Assembly (NCBI GenBank): GCA_016342745.1
Contig: JAEINT010000014.1
Location: forward strand, 1-64,000
Origin: Labilibaculum sp.
GTDB taxonomy: Bacteria > Bacteroidota > Bacteroidia > Bacteroidales > Marinifilaceae
Direction of reading: 5' to 3'
Length of the DNA stretch: 64,000 nt
Shown here piece after piece: positions 1-9,240 of the stretch. A program made the position numbers and the translations under genes. Below the pieces are notes generated by a model. That model was not told the origin of the DNA, searched no databases, and was given only the letters and a program-made list of their open reading frames with translations. Within the stretch, counting starts at the first letter, position 1. The number at the start of each line of letters is the position of its first letter.

Positions 1-35
1 TACTGCAGAAATGTGGGAGAGTAGGTCGACGCCAA
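1..35 (+). rRNA. rrf: 5S ribosomal RNA, 3' end (partial)
   Basis: The first bases match the conserved 3' portion of bacterial 5S rRNA: a TACTGC block followed by GTGGGAGAGTAGGTCG and then GCC. A strong terminator follows at once. The 5' part of the gene and presumably the 23S and 16S genes lie left of the window. The exact 3' end is approximate. Confidence 0.85.
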
Positions 36-41
36 CTTTTA

Positions 42-80
42 AAGAGTCTTATTCCAAATGGAGTAAGACTCTTTTTTATT
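42..80 (+). terminator. rho-independent terminator of the rRNA operon
   Basis: A perfect 10-bp stem (AAGAGTCTTA at 42-51 with TAAGACTCTT at 64-73) is followed by a T-rich tail. It lies seven bases after the 5S 3' end, so it most likely ends the rRNA transcript. Confidence 0.9.
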
Positions 81-216
81 GTACATTAATTTTTCTTCTA
101 CATATAAAGGATTCGTTTAGAGTTTCCTTCATCTTTATTATAGCTTCCTTTAACTCTTGCTAAGGTTTTTTAACCTATATTTTCAGACAATCCATTCAAC
201 TTAATAACAGTTTGTT

Positions 217-224
217 TATCTTTG
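217..224 (+). promoter_or_regulatory. candidate Bacteroidota -7 box (TATCTTTG) for the porin gene
   Basis: TATCTTTG fits the Bacteroidota -7 consensus TAnnTTTG. It ends only six bases before the porin ATG at 231, which would give an almost leaderless mRNA. No clear TTTG -33 element is seen at the usual distance, so the site is tentative. A second, weaker candidate (TATATTTT) lies at 176-183. Confidence 0.35.
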
Positions 225-230
225 TTGGCT

Positions 231-2216
231 ATGAAACAATCGTTCGTACTTTTACTACTTTTATTAGGCGTTGGCTTGAGTTCTTTTTCTCAAGTATACA
301 ACGGTGGCCCTGGTGATGCACTTAGGGGAGGTTCTCGGGATAATCGTGAATTGGGTAAGAAGGATGGAAATGAAATGGATAGCTTAGGTTATAATAGTGT
401 TAAATCACATATTAAAACCTGGAAACTGACTAACCTTGGAACAAAAAGAGATTCGGTTAGCTTGGATACTATTTTGGGATTACAACACAATTACAATCCT
501 ATTTTTAAGAGAAGTATTTCTAATGCATATTTAGGGAATTTAGGTTCGCCATATCAATCTAATATTTATAGAGATAGGGTGAAGGATCAAGATTTTTTCT
601 TTTTCTCTACTTTTCGAGCATATATGTTGATGCCTGAGGATTTTGTCCATTTTAATACGACAACTCCATATACAAGTATTGCTTATGAAACTGGTGGTCC
701 GAAAGGAAGATCAGAAAATTTCTTAAAGGTATTACACACTCAAAATATCAAACCTAATTGGAATGTTGGAATCAGTTATAATTTGATTTCTAGTGATGGT
801 CAATACCAGAATCAGAAAACAAAACTGTATGACTTTAGTATTTTTTCTAATTATACCAAAGAAAGATATTCACTTGATTTTGTACTCAATCAAAATACAA
901 TTAACAATCAAGAGAATGGTGGTATTGCGGGAGATACTTTGTTGACAGAGACAGATGATAATGCTGAAAATATACAAGTTTCTTTAGATGATTCTAAAAG
1001 TAAACTATCAAATATGAATTTTTACATGAACCATTCGTACGGTTTAGGTGAAGAGAATGAAATTATAAATGATCAAGATACCTCATATACTTATCCAATA
1101 GATATTGTTTATAATATGAAGTATGAATCAAATTCATGGAGGTTTAAAGAGAATATCTTAAATGATGATTTCTATTCTACTTCTTATTTTGATGCTGATG
1201 AGACTTTTGATAAGGTAGATTATTCTAATTTGAGAAACACCTTTCAAATTGTTTTTAATGAAAATAAAAATAAGTGGATTCGTTTGGGTGCAAGGTTCGG
1301 CCTGATAAGTGATCTTGGAAATTATACTTCAAGATTAGTTGAAAATGATTATTCATTAAAACAGAAAAAAACAGAAATTCATAACAATCAGCTTTTGGCT
1401 AGTTTGTATAGTACTGCTGGACCATCTTTGAATTGGAAAGCAACTGGAAATTTTGTTTTCGAAGGATATCGACAGAATGACTTAAAATTGAAGTATGAGT
1501 TAACGAAGTGGATTGGGAAAAAAGATTCCATTCCACATGGTATTTCTCTTGTTGGAAAACTGGAGTCTAAAACTCCAAATTTCTTTTTGTCTGAGTATTA
1601 TGGGAATCATCAGCAATGGAATTTGAATTTGGATAAAACTACCGAATTAGAGCTTGGATTTGAGTATTTTAATGAGAAAAGGAAACTAAAAATAGGTGGG
1701 CAAATTAACCAAATCGATAATTATACCTACTTTGGCTTAAATGCAACACCCGAACAGACTAATAAAGGAATTACGGTTTTAACCGGATATTTAGAAAAAA
1801 GATTTAAGCTTGGAAACTTTTATCTACAACAAAAGTTAGTTGGTCAAAATACTTCTGAGGATGAAATTTTGCCATTGCCAACTTTCTCAGTCTATAGTAA
1901 TAACTATTATAAAAATACATTTTTTCAAGGTGCTTTAGGTTTACAAATTGGATTTTCGGTTCATTATAATACAGCATTTAATGCACCAAATTATATGCCA
2001 TCAACTGGTCAGTTTTATTTACAAGATCAGAAAGAATTAGGTGATTATCCTAAGGTAGATGTGTATTTTAACTTTCGTATCAAGAGAACACGTATCTTTT
2101 TTATGTATGAGCATTTGAATTCTTCAATGGGGAATAAAAATTATTTTACCGCTCAAAACTACCCTCTCAATCCTGCTATGTTTAAATATGGCTTAATTTG
2201 GACCTTTTACAATTAA
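231..2216 (+). CDS. putative porin (Porin_10-like outer-membrane protein)
   Basis: A 661-residue outer-membrane protein resembling the Bacteroidota 'putative porin' family. It has an N-terminal signal peptide (MKQSFVLLLLLLGVGLSSFSQ, cleavage near residue 20), a GGxRDN-type segment, and then long alternating polar/aromatic stretches typical of beta-barrels, ending in the aromatic-rich LIWTFYN expected for outer-membrane insertion. I chose ATG 231 because an upstream in-frame TTG at 222 adds only three residues before the signal peptide. It stands alone between the rRNA terminator and mltF. The channel substrate cannot be read from the sequence. Confidence 0.8.
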   Translation: MKQSFVLLLLLLGVGLSSFSQVYNGGPGDALRGGSRDNRELGKKDGNEMDSLGYNSVKSHIKTWKLTNLGTKRDSVSLDTILGLQHNYNPIFKRSISNAYLGNLGSPYQSNIYRDRVKDQDFFFFSTFRAYMLMPEDFVHFNTTTPYTSIAYETGGPKGRSENFLKVLHTQNIKPNWNVGISYNLISSDGQYQNQKTKLYDFSIFSNYTKERYSLDFVLNQNTINNQENGGIAGDTLLTETDDNAENIQVSLDDSKSKLSNMNFYMNHSYGLGEENEIINDQDTSYTYPIDIVYNMKYESNSWRFKENILNDDFYSTSYFDADETFDKVDYSNLRNTFQIVFNENKNKWIRLGARFGLISDLGNYTSRLVENDYSLKQKKTEIHNNQLLASLYSTAGPSLNWKATGNFVFEGYRQNDLKLKYELTKWIGKKDSIPHGISLVGKLESKTPNFFLSEYYGNHQQWNLNLDKTTELELGFEYFNEKRKLKIGGQINQIDNYTYFGLNATPEQTNKGITVLTGYLEKRFKLGNFYLQQKLVGQNTSEDEILPLPTFSVYSNNYYKNTFFQGALGLQIGFSVHYNTAFNAPNYMPSTGQFYLQDQKELGDYPKVDVYFNFRIKRTRIFFMYEHLNSSMGNKNYFTAQNYPLNPAMFKYGLIWTFYN

Positions 2217-2228
2217 GATTTACTAAAC

Positions 2229-2263
2229 AAAGCCAAGTATAAGAGTCAAATATAACTTGGTTT
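2229..2263 (+). terminator. imperfect hairpin after the porin gene
   Basis: AAAGCCAAGTATA (2229-2241) can pair with TATAACTTGGTTT (2251-2263) with small bulges, twelve bases after the porin stop. The bases after it are not a clean T-run, so terminator function is uncertain. Confidence 0.35.
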
Positions 2264-2307
2264 GCGATCCTATTTTTTCTAATTTTTAATTAGGAAGGGA
2301 AAATTTT

Positions 2308-3735
2308 ATGTCTGGACTAAAATATTTAAAATTAATTATACCTGTGATTTTCATGGTTTTTCTTCAAACCTGTAATCAGAACCGTAAGGTTGTACGATTG
2401 CAAGTAGAGGACAAACCCGTGGTGGAGCTAAAGCATGTTAAGCTTCGGGGAAAATTACGTGTTGTAACTGATTATAATTCGACCAATTACTTTATTTACA
2501 AAGGTAGAACCATGGGCTTTCAATATGAAATGTTGAGAGCATTGGCTAAACATTTGGGTGTAAAGTTAGAACTAAGTGTTAATAATGATCTAGTTTCTTC
2601 TTTTAATGCTTTAGAAAATGGTGAAGTAGATTTGTTAGGAATGAATTTGGCGGTTACAAGCGATCGAATTGGTAAATTTAATTTTACCGTACCTCATAGT
2701 CAATCTCCACAAGTAATTATTCAACGAAAAATTACCGAAGACTCGAGCAGTTATATTGCTAATAAGGGTGATTTAGGTGGGAAGACTATTCATGTTCCAG
2801 CTGGATCTTCATTTCAGGAGCATTTGATAGATTTGTCCGATAATATGGACACACCAATTGAATTGATTCCAGTCGATAAGTTAGAAGTAGAGGAATTAAT
2901 TTCTAAGGTCGCTGATGGTGAAATAGATTATACCATTGCAGATGAAAATGTTGCCTTGGTGAATTCGACATATTATCCAAATTTAGATATTACTACTGCA
3001 GTTAGTTTTCCACAGAATCTGGCTTGGGCTTTGCGTAAAGGAACTGATCATCTTACACATGATATTAATTTGTGGTTAATTGAGTTTCAAAAAACAAAAG
3101 AGTATAAGAGAATATACCGTCGATATTTCAAAAGTAGCAGAATTGAAGAAATGTTGCAAAGTGAGTTTTTTACTGTGAAAAGTGGGAAAATTTCTGAGTA
3201 TGATGATTTGTTGAGAGAAAAGTCCAAAATTGTTGGTTGGGATTGGAGATTATTATCTGCCCTTGTTGCTCAAGAGTCTAATTTTGATCCTAAAGCTCGT
3301 TCTTGGGTTGGTGCATTTGGTTTAATGCAATTAATGCCTGAAACAGCTTATAGATACGATGTAGATTCTCTCTCTTCTCCAATTGATAATGTTGAAGCTG
3401 GTGTGAAGCATTTAAAGTATCTGGAAAAGAGACTAGAGGAAACTTTAGTGGATAAAACAGATCGCTTAAAGTTTATGCTTGCCTCATATAATGTTGGTTT
3501 AGGACATGTTTTGGATGCAAGGCGATTAGCCGTTAAAAACGGAAAAAATCCTGATCAGTGGAAAGGTAGTGTGGATTACTATCTGCTAAATAAATCTAAA
3601 CCAGAATTTTTTAATGATCCTGTTGTGAAGTATGGGTATTGTCGTGGTGCTGAGCCGTACCAATATGTAATTAAAATATTAGAGCGATACAATCACTATC
3701 AGAATATTGTTTTATTTGATGAGACTGGCTCGTAA
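2308..3735 (+). CDS. mltF: membrane-bound lytic murein transglycosylase MltF-like lipoprotein
   Basis: A 475-residue lipoprotein with a hydrophobic N-terminus and an LQTC lipobox (Cys22). Residues ~45-275 resemble a family 3 periplasmic solute-binding (amino-acid type) domain, and residues ~305-450 are a lysozyme-like SLT domain with the AQESNF motif, in which Glu323 is the expected catalytic acid. This is the MltF architecture: it cleaves peptidoglycan glycan strands to 1,6-anhydro-muropeptides at the envelope, while the solute-binding part acts as a regulatory sensor in studied MltF proteins. The 3' end overlaps the convergent Nudix gene by 24 bp. The assignment rests on domain order and motifs. 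Confidence 0.9.
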   Translation: MSGLKYLKLIIPVIFMVFLQTCNQNRKVVRLQVEDKPVVELKHVKLRGKLRVVTDYNSTNYFIYKGRTMGFQYEMLRALAKHLGVKLELSVNNDLVSSFNALENGEVDLLGMNLAVTSDRIGKFNFTVPHSQSPQVIIQRKITEDSSSYIANKGDLGGKTIHVPAGSSFQEHLIDLSDNMDTPIELIPVDKLEVEELISKVADGEIDYTIADENVALVNSTYYPNLDITTAVSFPQNLAWALRKGTDHLTHDINLWLIEFQKTKEYKRIYRRYFKSSRIEEMLQSEFFTVKSGKISEYDDLLREKSKIVGWDWRLLSALVAQESNFDPKARSWVGAFGLMQLMPETAYRYDVDSLSSPIDNVEAGVKHLKYLEKRLEETLVDKTDRLKFMLASYNVGLGHVLDARRLAVKNGKNPDQWKGSVDYYLLNKSKPEFFNDPVVKYGYCRGAEPYQYVIKILERYNHYQNIVLFDETGS

Positions 3736-4371
3736 AAATATTTCTCTTAATTCTGAAAGGATCATAGCGGTTGCTCCCCAAATTTTGTGGCCCTTAGCAT
3801 TAAAGTAAGGTGCTATAATATCAATACCATTCTTTTTAATCGTGTATTCGCCTATGTTTTCGTCTGCAAATAATTGGGAAACGGGCATTTCAATAATTTC
3901 TTCAACCTCAAACTCACTCAATTTGAAGTCAGGTCTTTTTTCACAATAGCCTAAAACTGGTAGAACCATAAAATTGCTCACCGGAATGTAAAGTTCAGTT
4001 AGAAAACCAAGAATTTTAATTTTTTTACATTCTACACCTAACTCTTCGTTGGTTTCGCGAATGGCTGTAATGGTTCTATTTTCATCACTTTCTTCATATT
4101 TTCCACCTGGTAAACTTATTTGTCCACTGTGACTAGTATTTCCAGTAGTTCGTTTCATAAAGGGAAGATATAATTGACCATTTTTTGGATAGAAGAGAAG
4201 TAAAACACTGCTATCCCTTGCAATGGTAGGATCGCTGGTTTTTAAAGCATGATCTCGAATTGATGGTGACATTATTTTTTGAGCAGCAAAACCGGGTAAA
4301 CCATTGTTAAGCTCTGCATTTAATGTTTTGGTAAATTGTTCAAGGTCAAATGTTGTTTCTAATATACTCAT
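3712..4371 (-). CDS. Nudix hydrolase, CoA pyrophosphatase (NudL-like) family
   Basis: A 219-residue Nudix protein. The UPF0035-type stretch HSGQISLPGG (residues 81-90) runs directly into the Nudix helix with AIRETNEELG at 103-112. The first acidic position of the canonical box is Asp96, as in the CoA-pyrophosphatase subgroup. Enzymes of this group hydrolyse CoA or acyl-CoA to phosphopantetheine and 3',5'-ADP using Mg2+ or Mn2+; substrate here is inferred from the subgroup motif only. It starts about 90 bases beyond the gatD terminator on the same strand, so it probably has its own promoter. Its last codons overlap mltF on the opposite strand. Confidence 0.85.
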   Translation of the reverse strand: MSILETTFDLEQFTKTLNAELNNGLPGFAAQKIMSPSIRDHALKTSDPTIARDSSVLLLFYPKNGQLYLPFMKRTTGNTSHSGQISLPGGKYEESDENRTITAIRETNEELGVECKKIKILGFLTELYIPVSNFMVLPVLGYCEKRPDFKLSEFEVEEIIEMPVSQLFADENIGEYTIKKNGIDIIAPYFNAKGHKIWGATAMILSELREIFLRASLIK

Positions 4372-4460
4372 AAAAGCTTTTTTCTTATCGTACTTAAAGA
4401 TAAGAATAAAGTTTCCTCTTGATATGAAAAAATTATTAAACTTTTATTTATAATAATAGA

Positions 4461-4484
4461 AAGCCCCAGCGTTAACTGGGGTTT
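4461..4484 (-). terminator. terminator-like hairpin after gatD
   Basis: A GC-rich stem (CCCCAG with CTGGGG, extended by A/T and G/T pairs) with a six-base loop begins a few bases after the gatD stop on the minus strand. The following minus-strand bases are CTTTCTATT, a short imperfect U-tract. It would separate gatED from the Nudix gene. Confidence 0.55.
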
Positions 4485-4487
4485 TGT

Positions 4488-5870
4488 TTACTTTCTAAAA
4501 TTTTTCACAAACTGTTCTACCTCAGGAACACCTCCTTGGTAAAGTAGGTAACCATTGTATGGCTCTCTTTTTGTGATTTCATCATTGATTGAATGCTGCA
4601 TTAAATCAATCACTTCTTCTCTATTAGTTGTTTGTCCTAAAGTCCAACCTAATTTAATATAGGCGGCTTCGGGAAGCATATTATCAAGAGGAATTACGCC
4701 CATTGATAATAAGTCTCTTCCAGTATCATATACAAACATATGAGTGTAACCCCAGAGGGTTTGTACCGTCATGAATATATTAACACCTTTTTCGATGGCA
4801 CGTTTGATTGCTGGATATACTGGTTTGTTGACATGACCAAGTCCTGTCCCAGCGATTATAATTCCTTTGTAACCACAATCTACAAGAGCATCAATAATGT
4901 CTGGTTGCATGTTAGGGTAATAATAAAGAATGGTAACCTTTTCTTCGAAGTAAGGCAGAATTTTTACATTTCGATCTTTTCGACGATGATTGTACTGCTT
5001 TTTAATAGCTTTAACGCCCTTTCTTGTTACCGTAGCTAATGGAGTATCTCCAAGTGTTCTGAAGGTAGAGCGGTAACTAGAGTGCATTTTACGAACTCTT
5101 GTCCCTCGATGCAAGAATCCATACTCATCCGATGTTGGACCAAACATGCACACCATTACTTCTGCAATATCACCATGACCTGCAGCAACAGCAGAATGCA
5201 TTAAATTTAATGCAGCATCAGAAGATGGGCGGTCAGAAGAGCGTTGAGATCCGACTAATACAATTGGAACAGGAGAGTCTTGTACCATATAAGTTAGGGC
5301 TGCAGCAGTATGATGCAAGGTGTCTGTTCCATGCGCAATAATAATTCCGTCTATACCTTTTTCAATTTCCTTACCAATGGCAATAGCTAATGATATGTAC
5401 TGCTTTGGTCCCATATTCTCGCTAAATACCGCAAATACTTTCTCTGTACTTAGGTTACAGATATCAGCTAATTCGGGAACAGAACCATATAGTTCTCCAG
5501 GAGAAAAGGCGGGAATTACGGCTCCTGTTCTATAATCTAAACGAGATGCGATAGTTCCACCCGTTCCAAATAGTTTAACTGCTGGCTGTCCTTCGGTATA
5601 TGGAAATTCTTTTTCGGGAACTTTGTAATTTGCTTTTTTATAGCCGGTTTCCTTCATTTCAGTTATCGTTGAAACGTTTATCCCAATGTTGTAGCCAGTT
5701 ATTATTTTTAAAACGATATGCTTATCATCATCATTTTCTGCACGTGGAAGTATTGTTCCGTCGAATTCACCTCTTGTAGTAACGATATGTGTTTTTCCCC
5801 AAACGCGTACATGGTATTTTTTTAGCGTTTCAAGAGCCATTCCTTTGTATCCTTGAAAAATATCTTCCAT
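4488..5870 (-). CDS. gatD: Glu-tRNA(Gln) amidotransferase subunit D (asparaginase-like)
   Basis: A 460-residue type I asparaginase-like amidase with the N-terminal extension (residues ~1-95) that distinguishes GatD from plain asparaginases. The first catalytic Thr lies in GTGGTIAS (Thr106) and the second in AHGTDTLHHT (Thr182, Asp183). In the archaeal GatDE complex, GatD releases ammonia from glutamine or asparagine and passes it to GatE, which amidates Glu-tRNA(Gln). The gene starts inside the gatE stop (TAATG, one shared base), so the two are translationally coupled, which supports a complex rather than a catabolic asparaginase. GatDE is classically archaeal, so its presence here is notable. 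Confidence 0.92.
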   Translation of the reverse strand: MEDIFQGYKGMALETLKKYHVRVWGKTHIVTTRGEFDGTILPRAENDDDKHIVLKIITGYNIGINVSTITEMKETGYKKANYKVPEKEFPYTEGQPAVKLFGTGGTIASRLDYRTGAVIPAFSPGELYGSVPELADICNLSTEKVFAVFSENMGPKQYISLAIAIGKEIEKGIDGIIIAHGTDTLHHTAAALTYMVQDSPVPIVLVGSQRSSDRPSSDAALNLMHSAVAAGHGDIAEVMVCMFGPTSDEYGFLHRGTRVRKMHSSYRSTFRTLGDTPLATVTRKGVKAIKKQYNHRRKDRNVKILPYFEEKVTILYYYPNMQPDIIDALVDCGYKGIIIAGTGLGHVNKPVYPAIKRAIEKGVNIFMTVQTLWGYTHMFVYDTGRDLLSMGVIPLDNMLPEAAYIKLGWTLGQTTNREEVIDLMQHSINDEITKREPYNGYLLYQGGVPEVEQFVKNFRK

Positions 5871-7843
5871 TACTTCAATTTTTTGTCAATGTTTTCTCTT
5901 AATTCTCTTAATTCAATATTACCAATTGCTTGTCTGTGCAATTGTCCCATGATCCAATGAGCAGCATTTTCCATATTTTCGTCGAAATGCAGATCTTTGA
6001 ATTTTTCTTGCAAAAAATCGATAGGAGCAATTAATTCTCCCATGCTTCTTTTCTTGAATTTTAGACTTGTAAGCATAGATTTAAATTCCATACTTGGATG
6101 TTGGTAAAGAATAGGGAATAGATATCGCGCTATATTTGGATGTAATTCTTGTTCATAAATAAATTTAAAAAGACCGATTAATTTTCGGTAATTAAATTCA
6201 GGATGTGCTTTATTTTTGCCGATGATGTTTTTATAGGTATGTCCAAAGAAAATAGCGGTACTTTTAGGATTAAATTGAAAACGATCACAAATTTCTTTTA
6301 TGATTGGATACAAGTCTTTACTGAAAATAAAATGGTAGGTATCGACAGGTACTCCCCACTTATTCATTTGACTTATTCTTTCATAAATATCATTTGGTAG
6401 CTCTTTTCCAAGTTCTGTAATGTACTCATCAGATAATGGAATTGGTGCAGAATCCGTATCTGGATACATTCGATCGGCACCTGGAAGAACTCTTTCAAAA
6501 ATTGTAGTTCCGTCACTAAATGATTTACGTGTTTCGTTAGGAACACCATCGAAAATCATTTTACAACGTTCGGCGATGGTCTCAATTGCAGTAGGAATAT
6601 CGTCATTTTTGCCCCAAATAATTATTTGTGCATCATTTGATTTCGCATTTAACTTCTTACGTATTAATTCAAGATCTTGTTTTGACAGTAGCTCTTCTTC
6701 TTGTTCAGAATGAACTAGATTTGGATGCTCAATACATGCAATTACTTTTAAGCGCTGGGCTAATTCATCAGAAAAATTTTGATTAGGTTGGGTAAAATGA
6801 GATAAAATTCCTTTGAATTCAGGAAGATTTATTGCGATTATTTGCAAACGCTTTTCTTTGCATTCGACTAATGGTGAATAAGTAAATTTGTATTCTAAAT
6901 ATTCAAGTTCTTCGGTTTTAATTTCCCAATCTTCTTTTTGAATTCTTTCAGTGAGTGTTTCTTTAATATGCAATAGAGCCCACTGTCGGAAGGCTTCGTT
7001 ATGAGAAAGTTCTGGAATCCATTTGTTGTGGGCAACGCCTTTTATTTCTACTCTTGATCCGCCTTTGCAACTAACGTTAACATCTTCTCGGCCTGCTCCC
7101 ATTCCCGTTTTTACGAGGCCTGTGCTTCGATTTAAAAATCGGATGTATTCTGCAGCTTCTCTTAATTCATCGGGCGTATTTAGCTCTGGAGCCGTTACGG
7201 TTTCAATTAAGGGAGTACCTAATCGATCGGTCTTATAAACACGTTCGTGTCCAATGTCAGAAATTTCTCGGCATGAGTCTTCTTCGATACTCAACTGTAT
7301 TAAATTAACCTTTTTGTTACTTAGTTGAATTTGACCATTTACGCCGAGAATTGCAGTACGTTGAAAACCTGTAGGGATACTGCCATCTAAATATTGTTTT
7401 CTGGTAATGTGTACTTCACCAACAATATTTAATTTGCACAAGAGCGAAATTCGAAGGGCGATTCCGAGTGCTTCCGGATTAATTCTAAAAGGAGGAGTAT
7501 CATCAATTTCGTAGGTGCAAGCCGTTTCGTTATTGAGTTGATAGATGATGTTTTTTCGAGTTTTGAACTCCATTAAAGCTGTACCATCATAGCCTCCAAG
7601 TTCACTCATTGCAGGCCGCATGTGCCGAATTATTTCAGCATCATAGTCTTCATTCTTATGAAAAACGCCACACGGGCAATGGCAAAATAGCTTTTCTTTG
7701 GTGTCAAGTTGCTGATGAACTTCTAATCCAGACATGAAACCAATACGAAGATAATCTTCTGATGTGGCTTTTTTTCGGGGGACATAGCCAATTTTTTTCT
7801 TAGTCTGTTGAAAGTTCTTTTTAGGTGTGAATTTCGTATTCAT
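5870..7843 (-). CDS. gatE: Glu-tRNA(Gln) amidotransferase subunit E
   Basis: A 657-residue GatB/GatE family protein. The kinase core begins with GLEVHQQLDT (residues ~35-45) followed by a CHCPC cysteine cluster. A roughly 100-residue AspRS-like (GAD) insertion follows residue ~280, which separates GatE from bacterial GatB (~480 residues), and the C-terminus forms a helical plus YqeY-like tail. The motif GADRMYPDTDSAPI matches the GatE active-site region. It should phosphorylate Glu-tRNA(Gln) with ATP and transfer ammonia supplied by GatD. It is the first gene of a two-gene unit with gatD, overlapping by one base. A short hairpin-forming GGGTTT/AAACCC region lies just upstream. The family call is firm; the physiological role is inferred. 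Confidence 0.93.
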   Translation of the reverse strand: MNTKFTPKKNFQQTKKKIGYVPRKKATSEDYLRIGFMSGLEVHQQLDTKEKLFCHCPCGVFHKNEDYDAEIIRHMRPAMSELGGYDGTALMEFKTRKNIIYQLNNETACTYEIDDTPPFRINPEALGIALRISLLCKLNIVGEVHITRKQYLDGSIPTGFQRTAILGVNGQIQLSNKKVNLIQLSIEEDSCREISDIGHERVYKTDRLGTPLIETVTAPELNTPDELREAAEYIRFLNRSTGLVKTGMGAGREDVNVSCKGGSRVEIKGVAHNKWIPELSHNEAFRQWALLHIKETLTERIQKEDWEIKTEELEYLEYKFTYSPLVECKEKRLQIIAINLPEFKGILSHFTQPNQNFSDELAQRLKVIACIEHPNLVHSEQEEELLSKQDLELIRKKLNAKSNDAQIIIWGKNDDIPTAIETIAERCKMIFDGVPNETRKSFSDGTTIFERVLPGADRMYPDTDSAPIPLSDEYITELGKELPNDIYERISQMNKWGVPVDTYHFIFSKDLYPIIKEICDRFQFNPKSTAIFFGHTYKNIIGKNKAHPEFNYRKLIGLFKFIYEQELHPNIARYLFPILYQHPSMEFKSMLTSLKFKKRSMGELIAPIDFLQEKFKDLHFDENMENAAHWIMGQLHRQAIGNIELRELRENIDKKLK

Positions 7844-7944
7844 TGGGTTTTGGGTTTTAGAACCCCAAAAAATACTAATTACCTGTTAGTTAAGAAATGA
7901 TTTAATTCATATTTACTCTTTAATTGAAGCCTTTAAGTAAATAT

Positions 7945-8418
7945 TTATGGTGTAAATGGCAATCTGATTTTAAATCCCTTATTTTCAATATCAGCTCTTA
8001 TCTTTTCACCAATTGTTTGTCCCCAAGACATTCCTGCCTGCATACTTTCTGTGGTGATTTTTGGTAGTTTTTGAGCAATTCTTTTTCCAGCGACTGATTC
8101 ATAAAAATTAATCATAGCCAATACATCCTCGTGAGAAAGATTCTGCCTGTAAATTGGAAGAAGCATTTTAATCAAATCATCAACGGAAGTATTCACAAAT
8201 TCAACTTCAGCCTTATCCCAATATTCGGCAGGAACATCAGATTCATGTTGTCTTAGCTGAACAATCATGGCTTTAATAGATTCTTGATAGCTTGCTTGCG
8301 ATCCGTTAATCTGAAAAAGATATTTTAAATCTTCTTCGTACTTATTTGAATCTTGTCCTGCAGTTGCAAATGTTGATGCTGAAAGGATTAAAACGAAGAG
8401 TAATATTATATTTTTCAT
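7945..8418 (-). CDS. exported DUF2059 domain protein
   Basis: A 157-residue protein with an N-terminal signal peptide (about residues 1-20, ending near TAG) and a mature part of amphipathic helices. The pattern LLPIYRQNLSHEDVLAMINFYES followed by GKRIAQKLP is characteristic of DUF2059. The molecular function is not known. It is the last gene of a three-gene minus-strand run after the CPBP protease and beta-lactamase genes, 16 bases behind the latter, so co-transcription is likely. A periplasmic location is inferred from the signal peptide. Confidence 0.8.
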   Translation of the reverse strand: MKNIILLFVLILSASTFATAGQDSNKYEEDLKYLFQINGSQASYQESIKAMIVQLRQHESDVPAEYWDKAEVEFVNTSVDDLIKMLLPIYRQNLSHEDVLAMINFYESVAGKRIAQKLPKITTESMQAGMSWGQTIGEKIRADIENKGFKIRLPFTP

Positions 8419-8434
8419 AGTCTTTAAATTGCTG

Positions 8435-9235
8435 TTATTTAGTTAACTGAAGCTGCTTAAGAATTTTAGAAACGATGATTTTTCTTTTGACAGCATCGTC
8501 TTTATTTTTAATATCCATATTAATGGCAAAGAAATAAACATTTTCTCCTTTTTCAAGATAACCAACATACCATGCAATTTGTTTATTGATCCGCATTGCC
8601 CAACCTGTTTTTGCATGAATGGTATAATTAGGAGTTTGGTCAACAATCATTATATTTTTTGCAATTTCTTGATTTTTCTTCGAAAAAGGAAGTTTGTTTA
8701 AGTACAATTTTTGTAAAAAATCAATTTGTTGATTTGCACTAATTCGAATGTCGCCATTGAGCCAGAAGTAGTCTATTTCACCTCCAATGTTTTGATTTCC
8801 GTATTGTGATGTATCTACCCAATGTTGCATTTTCTCTTTCCCAATTCGGCGAGCTAATTCCTGATAGAACCAAACAACAGAATATTTTATTGCTGATTTT
8901 AGATTATGATCCTGATTCCACTCTTTCACAAAACGTTTTTTTCCATCCCATGTGATCATTTCATTTTCATCTTTAATTGCTCCTGTTTCCAAGGCAATCA
9001 TCGAGTTGATAATCTTGAAAGTAGAAGCAGGAAGAAAGCTTGAATCTAATCGAGCCGAATTATAGGTCAATTTTTTATCTGCCTTTAAATCAGATATGAC
9101 AAAACAGCCATCTGCCATTTCCGATTTGAAAATGCTTTCCAAATCAGAGGATGAAAAGTCTTCTAGAATGGATTTTGGTTCGAGAGAACAGGAGACAAGA
9201 AATCCGAATAAAAAAAGATATAGAATTGGTTTCAT
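8435..9235 (-). CDS. class D (OXA-type) beta-lactamase
   Basis: A 266-residue serine beta-lactamase with all class D motifs at the usual spacing: STFK (Ser71 nucleophile, Lys74 the carboxylated lysine), SVV (Ser119-Val121), YGN (145-147), the omega-loop Trp158 in YFWLNG, and KTG (209-211). The stretch GNQNIGGEID...LRIS-like closely resembles the OXA-10 group. The N-terminus is a lipobox-type signal (LVSC, Cys16), so it may be a periplasm-facing lipoprotein. Known members hydrolyse penicillins and often oxacillin by acyl-enzyme formation; spectrum cannot be read here. It starts five bases after the CPBP gene. No mobile element is nearby, so it looks like a resident chromosomal gene. Confidence 0.93.
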   Translation of the reverse strand: MKPILYLFLFGFLVSCSLEPKSILEDFSSSDLESIFKSEMADGCFVISDLKADKKLTYNSARLDSSFLPASTFKIINSMIALETGAIKDENEMITWDGKKRFVKEWNQDHNLKSAIKYSVVWFYQELARRIGKEKMQHWVDTSQYGNQNIGGEIDYFWLNGDIRISANQQIDFLQKLYLNKLPFSKKNQEIAKNIMIVDQTPNYTIHAKTGWAMRINKQIAWYVGYLEKGENVYFFAINMDIKNKDDAVKRKIIVSKILKQLQLTK

Positions 9236-9240
9236 TTGAC

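Noticed and set aside
5099-5341. Open frame on the plus strand inside gatD
   Set aside because: It is antisense to a strongly conserved gene, lacks any domain or signal, and its Gln-rich reading reflects the reverse of gatD codons.
4488-5870. Reading gatD as a simple catabolic L-asparaginase
   Set aside because: The ~95-residue N-terminal extension and the one-base overlap with gatE favour GatD.
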